A stretch of 64,000 nucleotides of DNA from Flavobacterium sp. N502536 (GTDB lineage: Bacteria; Bacteroidota; Bacteroidia; Flavobacteriales; Flavobacteriaceae): positions 4,898,001 through 4,962,000 of the forward strand of contig NZ_CP110011.1 of NCBI RefSeq assembly GCF_025947345.1, given 5' to 3'. The notes under the pieces were generated by a model that had not been told where the DNA came from, did no database searches, and saw only the letters and a list, made by a program, of their open reading frames with translations. The translations under genes and the position numbers were made by a program. Within the stretch, counting starts at the first letter, position 1; every line of letters starts with the position of its first letter. Positions 43,242 to 52,972 of this stretch are shown here, one piece after another.

Positions 43242-45566
43242 TTATAATAGAAGTTTTTTTGGTATGTAATAGTATTTTAGCTGTGCTTCGTCATCAAAAA
43301 CCTCAAAAGCATTGTTGCGCAGCATTTTTTCTAAAACCTCAACCTTCGCATTTAATGTGATAAAAAGTGCCCGAAATTCATTCCGCTTTTTCTTAAACTT
43401 TCTAATATCCTTGATTCTTATTTCATGCAATTGCGAACTATTTACAAAGACTCTCGTTTTGTAATAAAGCAGATCCGCAAGGGAACTTCTGGCTCTTAAG
43501 GGCTCTGTTTGTCTAATGTTTTGAGCAAACGTTTTACATTTGTCCTTAAAGTTTAAAATCTCTACTTTGTCAATATTCTGATTGGTATACTCTTTACTGA
43601 TTAACTCTCTGTAGTTTTCAATAAGCAGTTTGATTTCTGCCTCCGTAAATAAAAGATGTACACTACTTTCTAAACTTTCAGTCAGTGTGTCTTTTGCCGT
43701 TATGGCAAAGGATTCACTTTTATAGTTTTTCGGTATATCGGTGTCGACACTATCTTTATGCGAGAAGTTTTCAAGAAGACTGTTTATGGTTTCACTTGGC
43801 TGACTTCTCAAAAAACTAAATTCATTTTTATACTGCGTGAGTGATTTTAAAAGTCGGTTATTCGTTTTTATGGTCTTACTGATCACACTGTCAATCGCTT
43901 TATTAATGGTTTCAGGAGTAAGCCCTCCATTTAGTTTCGGAAAAACAATTCCTCCATTAAAATTACTCTTTAAAGGAGCATCGTAGATGTAATCATTATC
44001 GTATTCACCAGTATACACAAACTCATCGTTCTTGGTGATCAATTTTGGATCTACGTAATAATTTTGAATGTTCTTTTTATTGGCATTACTGGCATCGCTC
44101 AAATGCATTTTGCTTTGCAGAATAAAATCCTGATTGTCTCCATTGTTCTCATTCCCAAAAAGAATAAACAGTAACTTACCATTATTTTTGGCTAACTGAG
44201 TAAAACTATCGTTGAGTACCGAATTTACAGAGCCGTCTAGACCTGCCAGAATGAAGAAGTTATTTTCAAAATTCACATCTGAATCGAGAAACTGACTGAT
44301 CGTCGTATTGTTGTTAGGCAAAATATTTTCTGCCGGAACCTCTTCGGGTGTTTTGATGCTTTTTTCGATTAAATCAAACCATTTTGAAAAAGAGGCTGAT
44401 TTTTTCAGATAATAACTCTTCGATCTTCCTTTAGCAATAAAAGAGTACGTAAAATTATAGTTTGCGTACAAATCACTACTGATCGTTAATTTAATATTTT
44501 GCAGTGCTGAAAGTGTTTTCTTTAAGTGCGTTTTGGTTCCATTGTTATTCTCAAAAACGTAAAAGAAGTTAATGTTTTTGCTTTGTAAAGCAATTTGTTC
44601 AATCGTTTTGATCGAAATATCATCTCCTTTTAGATTGGTAATTTTGTTTTTATCATGATTCCATATGTTAGCCGGCAATAAAATTTTGCTGGCATTGTCA
44701 AACTGAACCGGTACACTGGTTTGATTTTCGTTTACAAAAAAAGTGTTCTTATACAATTCACTCGCGTGAAAGTTAATTTTTCCGGACGAAAACTTTAACG
44801 TATCGGTAGGTTTCAGTTTTACGACCATGTTATCTTCAAGAGGATTCAGATATTGCAAAGGAACCCAGCCGTATTTAAGATTAGTCGTGTCTTTTGGCAT
44901 CACATCATCAAAGTTGGATACAAAAGCCGAATTGATTGTTTTATCTATTTTATAGACATATACAAAATCATTTAGTTTTATACTTTTCTTTGATACCGCT
45001 TCTAAATTGGGATCGCTTTTCAGCAAAAGGGTACTCTTTTTAACGTTTATTTTGCTCGAAAATAAGTTGTCTAAAGTGTTGCAGGCCACAAAATACTTTA
45101 CATATTTTAAATTGACCTGATTTTGCATTGCCCTGCTGTATTCAATCACATTGTCTTTTTTAATCCAGCCCAGATACTGAACTTCTTTTGCATTAGAAAA
45201 GTGATTTGTTTTACTTCGAAAGACCGAAAATGTCCCTTTGGGTTTACCAATCAGTTTTTTATCGGCAACCACCACTTCGTAATAATTCTTATCCTGATTG
45301 ATCACATACATCGGCGACAAAATATTCACCTTGTTTTTTACCTTGGCCCCATAAGGTTCTTCATAGATTTTATTTTCATTTCTATCTGAAAGCACTAATT
45401 TAAGCTGTGATTTTTCGTCTTCTTTTTGCCTTTCATTGTCGTACGTATTCACAATTTTTTCTGTTTTTTTGAGAACACTTGTACTATTACTAACCTGCGA
45501 AAAAATTGGACTTATAACCAACAAGAACATCAAAGAAGTATATCGAAGTAAAATACTAATTTTCAT
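43242..45566 (-). CDS. tssR: T6SSiii envelope protein TssR
   Basis: The 774-residue protein has a signal peptide (MKISILLRYTSLMFLLVISP) and is periplasmic. The N-terminal half contains SH3-like strand regions (EEPYGAKVKNKVNILSPMYV). The middle (about 440-490) has a von Willebrand A-like segment (NNFFILAGLDGSVNSVLNDS, then LLFILFGNEN), and the C-terminus is helical. Size, order and neighbours fit TssR, part of the TssN-TssR set that replaces TssJLM as the membrane complex in Bacteroidota. It overlaps the PKD-protein gene by 11 bases. Confidence 0.85.
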   Translation of the reverse strand: MKISILLRYTSLMFLLVISPIFSQVSNSTSVLKKTEKIVNTYDNERQKEDEKSQLKLVLSDRNENKIYEEPYGAKVKNKVNILSPMYVINQDKNYYEVVVADKKLIGKPKGTFSVFRSKTNHFSNAKEVQYLGWIKKDNVIEYSRAMQNQVNLKYVKYFVACNTLDNLFSSKINVKKSTLLLKSDPNLEAVSKKSIKLNDFVYVYKIDKTINSAFVSNFDDVMPKDTTNLKYGWVPLQYLNPLEDNMVVKLKPTDTLKFSSGKINFHASELYKNTFFVNENQTSVPVQFDNASKILLPANIWNHDKNKITNLKGDDISIKTIEQIALQSKNINFFYVFENNNGTKTHLKKTLSALQNIKLTISSDLYANYNFTYSFIAKGRSKSYYLKKSASFSKWFDLIEKSIKTPEEVPAENILPNNNTTISQFLDSDVNFENNFFILAGLDGSVNSVLNDSFTQLAKNNGKLLFILFGNENNGDNQDFILQSKMHLSDASNANKKNIQNYYVDPKLITKNDEFVYTGEYDNDYIYDAPLKSNFNGGIVFPKLNGGLTPETINKAIDSVISKTIKTNNRLLKSLTQYKNEFSFLRSQPSETINSLLENFSHKDSVDTDIPKNYKSESFAITAKDTLTESLESSVHLLFTEAEIKLLIENYRELISKEYTNQNIDKVEILNFKDKCKTFAQNIRQTEPLRARSSLADLLYYKTRVFVNSSQLHEIRIKDIRKFKKKRNEFRALFITLNAKVEVLEKMLRNNAFEVFDDEAQLKYYYIPKKLLL

Positions 45567-46506
45567 CTGTTGCTTTATTTTTTTTGGTTTTTTGGGTAAT
45601 ATTGATTTGCTTAAAGCATTTGATTGTATCTAGTTTTACTTCCTGAATAATGGTAGATTTTCCGTCTAAATAATGCAGTCCCTGACAATAACTCAAAAAG
45701 TCATTGTATTTTTCTTCATTAACCACCACTACTACATCCGACAAATTATTACAGATGTATTTGTTTTTCAAATAATTGACCTGTTCTTTGTAGGTTCTTG
45801 TATCCCTTGCTCCCAGATTGGCAATAATTTGCAGTCGTTTTTTAATATCATTTATGACAATACCTGCCGAATCAATTTTTTCCGGTTCTTTAAAGGGTTC
45901 GTACAATGGATAAATCTCAATCTCTTTTCTTACCGGATATCCCGTTTTATCTGTCTCCAATTTTACGGTGTAAACACCCGGTTTGGTGAAAATGTAAATA
46001 GCCTGTTTTTCATAAGAATCGATAGTCCCCGTTTCTCCAAAATCCCAATACCAGTTGCTCGAACTTGGCGAGTATCCGGTAAATACAATTTCTTCGCCCA
46101 CATAACCAAAATCCGGGGCAAATATTTTTGAAATAGAGTCTCTTGCAGTCAAAGCTCTTCCGTTAACGATATTGATTTGCTTCGAAAAATCAAACTTATT
46201 GTCAATTTTTAGCGTTACCAGATATTTACCTGCTTTTTCATAGGTATAATTTACACTTCCTTTGCTCACAATTGAATCACCGTTTCCAAAATACCAGACC
46301 GCTTTTTTATCTTCTATTAAAGTGCTGTCGTTTATTTTAAAATTCAACTCCTCATCTAATTCGTACTGATGATTATCATTCTCATCTAATATCGAAAAAT
46401 CAAGATTATTTAATCTTTTATTGTACGGAAATAGCAATGCCACGATCACTAAAATTACCGCAAGGCAGAACAAAAGGATAACTACTGTTTTATTTTTAAT
46501 GTTCAT
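45556..46506 (-). CDS. T6SSiii PKD-domain membrane protein (TssP-like)
   Basis: The 316-residue protein has one N-terminal membrane helix (about residues 8-25), then two PKD-type beta-sandwich repeats (WYFGNGDSIVSKGS...YTYEKAGKYLVTLKI and WYWDFGETG...YIFTKPGVYTVKLET) and a C-terminal alpha/beta domain. It overlaps its neighbours on both sides by 11 bases. The position just before tssR and the PKD domains suggest TssP of the T6SSiii envelope complex; the letter is assigned by context rather than by alignment. Confidence 0.7.
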   Translation of the reverse strand: MNIKNKTVVILLFCLAVILVIVALLFPYNKRLNNLDFSILDENDNHQYELDEELNFKINDSTLIEDKKAVWYFGNGDSIVSKGSVNYTYEKAGKYLVTLKIDNKFDFSKQINIVNGRALTARDSISKIFAPDFGYVGEEIVFTGYSPSSSNWYWDFGETGTIDSYEKQAIYIFTKPGVYTVKLETDKTGYPVRKEIEIYPLYEPFKEPEKIDSAGIVINDIKKRLQIIANLGARDTRTYKEQVNYLKNKYICNNLSDVVVVVNEEKYNDFLSYCQGLHYLDGKSTIIQEVKLDTIKCFKQINITQKTKKNKATDEN

Positions 46507-46966
46507 TTTTAAAATTCGCTTTACATTCGTTTAGACTTCTTTGAACAAGAGTATCATTTTTCCTGACCGTACTTTCTTCCAGATTGATCTCTAAAAAAAC
46601 ATTTAACAGGTTCCCGCCAATCACACAAAAATTATACGACGAATGAAATTCATTGTCCTTATACAATTGTTTGTATTCGGATATGTTTCTTTTTACTTCA
46701 TCTATTCGCTGTACCTGATTAATATCGTATTTGATCGTATCAATGGTTTTGAAAATCAGTTTTGATTTATTAGCATAATCTACTTTAATCTCCTGCATCT
46801 TTTCATAGTCATTAATTCTGTTGAGCATATCCGTATTATTAAAATTTGGAGTTTTTAATAAAAATTTGGTAACACCAATGTATATTACACAAGCACTTAT
46901 AATAAATAACAAATTGAATTTTAGCTTTTTCCAATATGTTTCATCAAATTCTATTGCCTTTTTCAT
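46496..46966 (-). CDS. T6SSiii small single-pass membrane protein (TssO/TssQ type)
   Basis: The 156-residue protein has one N-terminal membrane helix (about residues 16-35, LLFIISACVIYIGVTKFLL) and a helical periplasmic part. With its neighbour at 46977 it makes up the pair of short membrane proteins found between tssK and the PKD/tssR genes in Bacteroidota T6SS loci (TssO and TssQ). I cannot decide by eye which is which. There is no convincing lipobox. Confidence 0.65.
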   Translation of the reverse strand: MKKAIEFDETYWKKLKFNLLFIISACVIYIGVTKFLLKTPNFNNTDMLNRINDYEKMQEIKVDYANKSKLIFKTIDTIKYDINQVQRIDEVKRNISEYKQLYKDNEFHSSYNFCVIGGNLLNVFLEINLEESTVRKNDTLVQRSLNECKANFKNEH

Positions 46967-46976
46967 GATTATAGGA

Positions 46977-47468
46977 TTATTTCTTTTTATTTTCCTGGTT
47001 GTGTTTTTCGATACAATTTTTAAGCTGATTTTTGTTAATCCCGTAACCTGTCTCGGCTTCTTTCAAAACATCAATTTTAGTCTGTATTCGTTGCAGTTCA
47101 ACCAAAAACTCTTCGTATAACCCAAAAGAATTTGTCAGATTCGTTTTTGATTTTCGAATTTCATTATTGATCGCGAATCTTTTTTCATTGATTAAAGACT
47201 GAAGATTCTTGCGTTCGTTTAAGGTTCTGTCTTTAAATCTCAGGTCGTTAATTTCGATTAGGATTTCGTCAAACAGCAGGTTCATTTCTCCCTGTTTTAC
47301 CGCAATATCATTATAGTACTTATGCTTTTGCTCTAATTCGGCAACACCCTTATTGGCGGTAGTTAACGTGATATACAGACAGCCAAAAATAAAAGCAAAC
47401 GTGATAAAAAACATGCTATAGAACTTACGCTTTTTAGCCTTTATTTTAATGTGATTAAGTGGTTCCAT
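46977..47468 (-). CDS. T6SSiii small single-pass membrane protein (TssO/TssQ type)
   Basis: The 163-residue protein has a basic N-terminus (KIKAKKRK), one membrane helix (about residues 17-38) and a long periplasmic coiled coil (about 40-125). A cysteine in FIFGC sits inside the helix, but the context does not fit a lipobox. It starts ten bases after tssK and ends ten bases before the next small membrane protein gene. It is one of TssO or TssQ of the envelope complex. Confidence 0.65.
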   Translation of the reverse strand: MEPLNHIKIKAKKRKFYSMFFITFAFIFGCLYITLTTANKGVAELEQKHKYYNDIAVKQGEMNLLFDEILIEINDLRFKDRTLNERKNLQSLINEKRFAINNEIRKSKTNLTNSFGLYEEFLVELQRIQTKIDVLKEAETGYGINKNQLKNCIEKHNQENKKK

Positions 47469-47478
47469 TGTTTTGTTT

Positions 47479-48615
47479 TTAATCTAGTATTGACCATGTA
47501 TTGCTTTTTGGTGCAGAGACTTTGGTTTCTTCACTAATAACAATATTTTCTTTTCTGATTCCGATATATTCCAATTCGCTTAATTTTTGCCATAAGCGTT
47601 TTAAAATCCCTAAAAACTGGTTTAGTTTTTCGAGCGTTTGAGCGATATCGTTATGGTCGTAAACCGCATTTTTTGCTTCAAACAATACCGTTAGCAGCTC
47701 TGATGGTTTAACATCAATCCACTCGTAGTAATATTGTAACAAAACCTCTTTCTCTTTGTCGTCCATTAAAGTCAGAGCCGAAAGAAGGTGATTGGCCAAC
47801 ACGATTATTTTGTCAAACATATAAACCGGAGACTCTTCAGAAGCAATGTTTTTTAGATAAAAACAGTTCTCCGCATAATAGTTCAATATCTTGTTACACA
47901 AACTAAATGTGTTAGACACCAGTTTGTTATTGATTGCGCTTTGGGCATTCTTTTTATGAATCTTTATTGAAAAATCATTTAACTGATACAATTCCGTATT
48001 CACTTTCGTCAGAAATTGATTTAAAATCTCGCTGTTTTTGGTCTTTACTACAGGAGCGATGTACTTTCCGTCTTCGATAAAAGTTCCGTTCTGGAAGGCT
48101 ATTTTCTTAACAATTATAAAGTAGCCTGACAAAAAGTTATCGTTTACTTCTTTTTTATTGACAATATGCAATTTTATATCGGGAAGCACATGGGGATGGT
48201 GCAACGGAATGCTCTCAGGATCCGGAATACCTACAGGAATTAAATCATAAGGATTTATAGAAACAATAACATAATATTGCTCAAAAGAATTGCGATCTAA
48301 ATCATTTGCATTGATACTTACCTCAGGAAGTTTAGTACCATAAATATCCTGATTAAAAGAAATGATGTGCCCGTTCTTAGCAATTAATTCGCATTTTTTT
48401 AAATAGGCAACTAATTGACCGCCTTCAATTTTTATTTCAATCTCAATAGATTTATTGCCTGCAGGCTGGATACAGCCATAATTGAAATTGTTTAACTGAA
48501 CTTTATTATAATCGCTTACAATTGTTATAAAGTTGAAATAATTATTGATAAAATGGTCTTTGGTTAGTTTTACACCATCTGTCCAGTTAATGGGTAAATG
48601 TATGTTTGATTTCAT
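47479..48615 (-). CDS. tssK: T6SS baseplate protein TssK
   Basis: The 378-residue protein has the TssK layout: an N-terminal beta domain (INWTDGVKLTKDHFINNYF), the LDRNSFEQYYVIVSINPYDL segment, and a helical C-terminus. TssK links the baseplate to the membrane complex. It lies between tssN and the small membrane protein genes, as is usual in T6SSiii loci. The family match is by pattern and position. Confidence 0.85.
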   Translation of the reverse strand: MKSNIHLPINWTDGVKLTKDHFINNYFNFITIVSDYNKVQLNNFNYGCIQPAGNKSIEIEIKIEGGQLVAYLKKCELIAKNGHIISFNQDIYGTKLPEVSINANDLDRNSFEQYYVIVSINPYDLIPVGIPDPESIPLHHPHVLPDIKLHIVNKKEVNDNFLSGYFIIVKKIAFQNGTFIEDGKYIAPVVKTKNSEILNQFLTKVNTELYQLNDFSIKIHKKNAQSAINNKLVSNTFSLCNKILNYYAENCFYLKNIASEESPVYMFDKIIVLANHLLSALTLMDDKEKEVLLQYYYEWIDVKPSELLTVLFEAKNAVYDHNDIAQTLEKLNQFLGILKRLWQKLSELEYIGIRKENIVISEETKVSAPKSNTWSILD

Positions 48616-48707
48616 AATTCGAAGTTGTTTTATGGTGGTATTCGTTAGTTTTTTTTATTTCCATTTCTTTTAAATCCATCTGGTTTCAAAAGAAGTCAAA
48701 GTTTTAA

Positions 48708-49592
48708 TTATTCCTCTAGTTCATCCTGCTGCCTGTTTAAAGCAACTCTTTTAGCAAAAATGATTTGTTTGTTTTTCAATTTACTCTGAGAGATGGTCTG
48801 ATACGGACTCAGATTTCTGATAAACAAGGGAAATCTAAAATATTTTGCCGTGTAAAAAATCCAACCGGTATCTTCGTTCTCAGCACTGGATTCGATAGCA
48901 TCGTTTGGAAATCTATAATTTTGGTCTTCAATAAATTTATCAAACCAGCTGCCCAGATTGACATCCTGAGCAATTTTTACATCAAATTTTGAAAAGAATT
49001 CAGAGTCTATTTTCTTCTTAATATTAATAGAAACCTGCATCAGGCGGAATTTGTCAATATTGTCCCAATAGTCAAAATCCTTGCGCTCTTTACCCACTCT
49101 CCAGTATTCATAAAAGGGTTCAGGGATTTGTAAATATTTTTTCTTTGATTCCTCAAAAAAGATTGGCGCATATAACCACAGAATGTTAAGCATACTGATG
49201 TGTGCATAACTTGATATGGCAATATAATTAAAGACGAGGTAGTAGATCCAGGAAGAAAGAATGGCTACAATTAAAAAAAGAAAAAGTTTTGCGGGAGCAC
49301 TATTTTGTATGCCTATCTTCTGAAATAAAGCCGTTTTCATGAAATACAATAAGGCAACTCCAAGCAGTAAGTAGTAAAAGATTGAAAAAAATAAGCCAAA
49401 CCAAATGAACTCGTTGTTAAAGAAAGCAAACAAACAGGGTAAAGCCGCGATAAGTGAAAAGCATAAAACAAATACGATCGCTGATTTTGTTTTTATTTTT
49501 ATGCTTGCAAATTGATTCATTACAAGCGTAATAATTAAAATTAAAAACGGTGCCAGGAGGTATTTCAGAAAAAAGGGCAATATTGTATTCAT
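48708..49592 (-). CDS. tssN: T6SSiii inner-membrane protein TssN
   Basis: The 294-residue protein has five predicted membrane helices in the first ~150 residues and a cytoplasmic C-terminal domain (EPFYEYWRVGKERKDFDYWD, then WIFYTAKYFRFPLFIRN). Five helices plus a soluble tail, and the place between tssG and tssK, match TssN, a core part of the Bacteroidota membrane complex. It would anchor the baseplate. Confidence 0.85.
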   Translation of the reverse strand: MNTILPFFLKYLLAPFLILIITLVMNQFASIKIKTKSAIVFVLCFSLIAALPCLFAFFNNEFIWFGLFFSIFYYLLLGVALLYFMKTALFQKIGIQNSAPAKLFLFLIVAILSSWIYYLVFNYIAISSYAHISMLNILWLYAPIFFEESKKKYLQIPEPFYEYWRVGKERKDFDYWDNIDKFRLMQVSINIKKKIDSEFFSKFDVKIAQDVNLGSWFDKFIEDQNYRFPNDAIESSAENEDTGWIFYTAKYFRFPLFIRNLSPYQTISQSKLKNKQIIFAKRVALNRQQDELEE

Positions 49593-49626
49593 AATTGAAG
49601 TGGTATTATTATGATGCTTTAAAAAA

Positions 49627-50532
49627 TTATAAAATGGTATTTATGCCTAAATAGTTTTCGTTTAATTTTATTCCCAATTGATAGTTGTTAAAAAAAACAA
49701 TGTCAACTCTCCGGTTACTGATAATAAAATACTCGAGTACTTTCCGGGTAAGAGTCATCTTCCGCTCGAGTATCGAATAGTCGATATTTCCCTCAAAATA
49801 TAGTGTTACCTCAACATTATCAACTTCGCTTTCTACAGCTCCGCAAAGGCCCAAATTAAAGCCGAGTAAACCATCGCTTAATTTTAAAAATGGAGATTCT
49901 GTAAAAACATGTTTTTTGTATTTTAGTTTTACCGTGTCACCCAGTAACATTTCCAACACTTTTTCCAATTCAGGAAGGTTCTCTTTTAATTTTTCTGCCT
50001 CACATAAATAGATGAATAGATTCTTCTTTTGTGTATTAGACAGATCAAAATCAATTGCAATTAACTCATCTACAATCCTTAGAAACAAATCAATCTTATC
50101 GCTAAACAAGTGAAGGCTTCTTACGGCAAAATTTGAACTTGCCGAAAAAATCTCATTGTCAAAAGGCATAAAGAAATCAAGCGCATTCTTTTCTACTTTT
50201 TTATTTTCCTTTACCGCTTCTACAATCTCTTTATTAGACATGGTAGAATTACTAACTGATAACGGATGAAACAGTAATTCGGGTAAATTATGGTAAATGC
50301 TATTTTTAGCCAAATGCAATAACAGCGCTTCCTTTGTATATTTTGAATCTTCCTGATACAACATTGAAGAAAGATCAATAGCATCTCTGGAATTGTTTCT
50401 TTTAGAAAGGCCTTTGTGTCTGACAAAAACTTCAGTTTCATTTTTTAAAAGGTTCTGCAATTCATAAAAAAGAATTTCGCCCTTTAGATTAAAATTAAGC
50501 TGTTGTTTTAAAACTGCAATATCCTGCTCCAT
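49627..50532 (-). CDS. tssG: T6SS baseplate protein TssG
   Basis: The 301-residue protein lies directly after the ClpV gene (three-base gap) and has the TssG pattern of a helical N-terminus, a conserved middle (LPELLFHPLSVSNSTMSN) and a strand-rich C-terminus (SPFLKLSDGLLGFNLGLCG). TssG pairs with TssF in the baseplate wedge. It is divergent from proteobacterial TssG, as usual for subtype iii. Confidence 0.8.
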   Translation of the reverse strand: MEQDIAVLKQQLNFNLKGEILFYELQNLLKNETEVFVRHKGLSKRNNSRDAIDLSSMLYQEDSKYTKEALLLHLAKNSIYHNLPELLFHPLSVSNSTMSNKEIVEAVKENKKVEKNALDFFMPFDNEIFSASSNFAVRSLHLFSDKIDLFLRIVDELIAIDFDLSNTQKKNLFIYLCEAEKLKENLPELEKVLEMLLGDTVKLKYKKHVFTESPFLKLSDGLLGFNLGLCGAVESEVDNVEVTLYFEGNIDYSILERKMTLTRKVLEYFIISNRRVDIVFFNNYQLGIKLNENYLGINTIL

Positions 50533-50535
50533 AGC

Positions 50536-52968
50536 TTATTTTTTTTCCCAGATAAATTCATCCTCTTTGATATCCAGCATTATACTTTCATTCTCCAGAA
50601 TCGCCTCTGAAATGATTAATTTCGAAATGGTTTTCTTCAGATAGGTTCTTACGATTCCGGCAATAGGTCTCGCTCCGTATTTTTTAGAAAACCCTTTATT
50701 GGTCAAATATTCCAGCGCAGCCTCCGATATATCAAACGAAATATTCTTAATACTTTTTAATTGCTCCTGCAAACGGGCCAAATGCAGCCTGAAAATTGCT
50801 TTGGCAATTTCGATATTGATTGGGGCAAACGGAACCACTTCAGTCAAACGTCCCAAAAACTCGGGTCTGAAGTGCTCACTCATAATTTCAATTAATTGAT
50901 TAGAGGTAGGCAAATGACCATTTTCGATTTGTTCCTGTATCCATTGACTACCAATATTCGAGGTAAAAATGATGATGGCATTCGAAAAATCTCCTTCTCG
51001 TCCTAACTTATCATGCACTTTTCCTTCGTCCATAATTTGTAAAAACACATCGTAAACCGAACTGTGTGCCTTTTCGATCTCATCAAAAAGTACTACCGAA
51101 TAGGGTTTTTGTCTAATTTTATTCACCAGCATCCCTCCTTCTTCGTAACCTACGTATCCTGGAGGCGCACCATACAATAAAGCCGCTGAATGCTCTTCTT
51201 TAAATTCCGACATGTCAAATCGGATCATGGCATTTTCATCATCGAATAATAGTTCCGCCAGTGTTTTGGTCAATTCAGTCTTACCGGTTCCTGTTGGTCC
51301 AAGAAAAAAGAAGGATCCAATAGGCTGTTTTGGATTACTCAAACCACTTCGGGATTCAATAATAGCTTCCGACAAGGTTTTTATCGCATGTGCCTGCCCT
51401 TTTACTCTTTCCTGCAGTTTGTCTTCAATAGTCAAAAGTTTTTCTTTTTCTCCGGCACTTATTTTCCCTAAAGGAATTCCGGTTGCATTTGAAACAACTG
51501 CCAAAAGCTCCGATTTTGTAACGGTGGTCACTTTTTCTTTGGCCAGATTTTCAATATCGGTCGATAATTGTTCTATCGCTTCAAAAGTGACAGCTTCATT
51601 TTTAGAATTATTCGAATTTTCGACTACACTCACTTTACTGGTTACGATGCAGCTTATGCGGTTGTAAATCTCTTTTTTCAGCAAACTCATCCTTGATTCG
51701 TCGGCAGGATCAGACTCTTTTATCTGCTCTTTTATTTTTACAATCTCTACCAATGAGTTGGCATTTGATACGATAACTGATGAAGCGGTACGATCTAATA
51801 AATCGATCGCTCCGTAGGGTAATTTTTTTTCTTTATAAAATCTTTTTGATAAATGAATGGCTTCCTGAATGACTTCATCCTGAATAGTTACTTTATAATG
51901 CTTTTCTAATTTGGCTTTGTACAGACTCAAACATTCAAGCAGCAAAGAATAGTCTAATTCTTCAATAAAAATGTTTTCAAACTTTCCGTTAATGGTTGTT
52001 CCTTCAATTGATTTACGATAAGAATCGGAATCAATTGAAGCAATAATATTAATAGTACCCTCAGTCAATTGGGTGTTGATGATATTGATTACGGCATTTG
52101 ATTTTGAATTGGACGAATTCAATAAAACCTGTATATCATCAATAAAAAGGATGCTTTTCGAGTTTCTGGCTAATTTTTCAAAGATTTCAATCAGTTTCTT
52201 CGAAATCTCATTTTCACCACTGCAATTGGCTACCAGTTTGGCTACATTTAGAGACAACACGAGAGTTTCTTCAAAAAAATCAGGATCTGTTTCGTGTAAC
52301 GAAGAAATTAGATTTTTTATAATACTCGTTTTTCCAATACCCGATTCTCCAATTAATAAAATACCGTGATTTTCGTATCGCTCGATATTTTCAAGAATCA
52401 GCCTAACCTCTTTGTTTCTGCCAATAACACTGCTTCCCTCTTCAATTATGTTTTTTTTGTATAAGGTATCGCAATAGTTAATATTGACCGTTTCTTCTTC
52501 ATCAGTAGTATCTGCGAGATTAAAACTCTTTTGATTGTTGCGAAGTCCAAAATGTTTTAGCAGTTCTTTATCGCTTAAGTTCAAACCGTCAATTTGTTTG
52601 TCGCTATACACCAAACCAGGTTTGATAATGGCAATAAAAACGGAAAATGCATCAATAGAATCTGATCCCAGTCTAATTTTATTAAAATTTGATTCTGTAA
52701 AAACATGTTCTACTTCAGTATCCGCTGTGATTGTATTGTCATTGTTTTGAGCAGAAGTATATACTTCCTTCCTTACATCAAACCATTCTTTGATGTACTC
52801 AATGTCTTTTGATAATGTTCTTAAAACTTCGACTAATCCGGTTGGTTCAAACAATAGCGCATAAGCTAAATGAGCAACACCGTAAGTACTGTGTCCATCC
52901 TGAATTGCTAACGATTTGGCAGATTTAATGGCAGATAATAAGCTTGGACTGTAATCTAGTTCATTCAT
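50536..52968 (-). CDS. tssH: T6SS AAA+ ATPase ClpV (TssH)
   Basis: The 810-residue protein has a Clp N domain (residues 1 to about 145) and two AAA+ modules. The first has Walker A GESGIGKT at 207-214 and Walker B ILFIDDIQ at about 273-280. The second has GPTGTGKTE at 557-565 and VVLFDEIEKAH, followed by the ClpB-type C-terminal domain. ClpV pulls contracted TssB/TssC sheaths apart for reuse. It is somewhat shorter than proteobacterial ClpV because the middle coiled-coil region is reduced. Confidence 0.95.
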   Translation of the reverse strand: MNELDYSPSLLSAIKSAKSLAIQDGHSTYGVAHLAYALLFEPTGLVEVLRTLSKDIEYIKEWFDVRKEVYTSAQNNDNTITADTEVEHVFTESNFNKIRLGSDSIDAFSVFIAIIKPGLVYSDKQIDGLNLSDKELLKHFGLRNNQKSFNLADTTDEEETVNINYCDTLYKKNIIEEGSSVIGRNKEVRLILENIERYENHGILLIGESGIGKTSIIKNLISSLHETDPDFFEETLVLSLNVAKLVANCSGENEISKKLIEIFEKLARNSKSILFIDDIQVLLNSSNSKSNAVINIINTQLTEGTINIIASIDSDSYRKSIEGTTINGKFENIFIEELDYSLLLECLSLYKAKLEKHYKVTIQDEVIQEAIHLSKRFYKEKKLPYGAIDLLDRTASSVIVSNANSLVEIVKIKEQIKESDPADESRMSLLKKEIYNRISCIVTSKVSVVENSNNSKNEAVTFEAIEQLSTDIENLAKEKVTTVTKSELLAVVSNATGIPLGKISAGEKEKLLTIEDKLQERVKGQAHAIKTLSEAIIESRSGLSNPKQPIGSFFFLGPTGTGKTELTKTLAELLFDDENAMIRFDMSEFKEEHSAALLYGAPPGYVGYEEGGMLVNKIRQKPYSVVLFDEIEKAHSSVYDVFLQIMDEGKVHDKLGREGDFSNAIIIFTSNIGSQWIQEQIENGHLPTSNQLIEIMSEHFRPEFLGRLTEVVPFAPINIEIAKAIFRLHLARLQEQLKSIKNISFDISEAALEYLTNKGFSKKYGARPIAGIVRTYLKKTISKLIISEAILENESIMLDIKEDEFIWEKK

Positions 52969-52972
52969 AGGT

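Noticed and set aside
47020..47100. Lipobox in the 163-residue membrane protein (FIFGC)
   Set aside because: The cysteine is inside the hydrophobic helix and is followed by more hydrophobic residues, so it does not look like a lipidation site.
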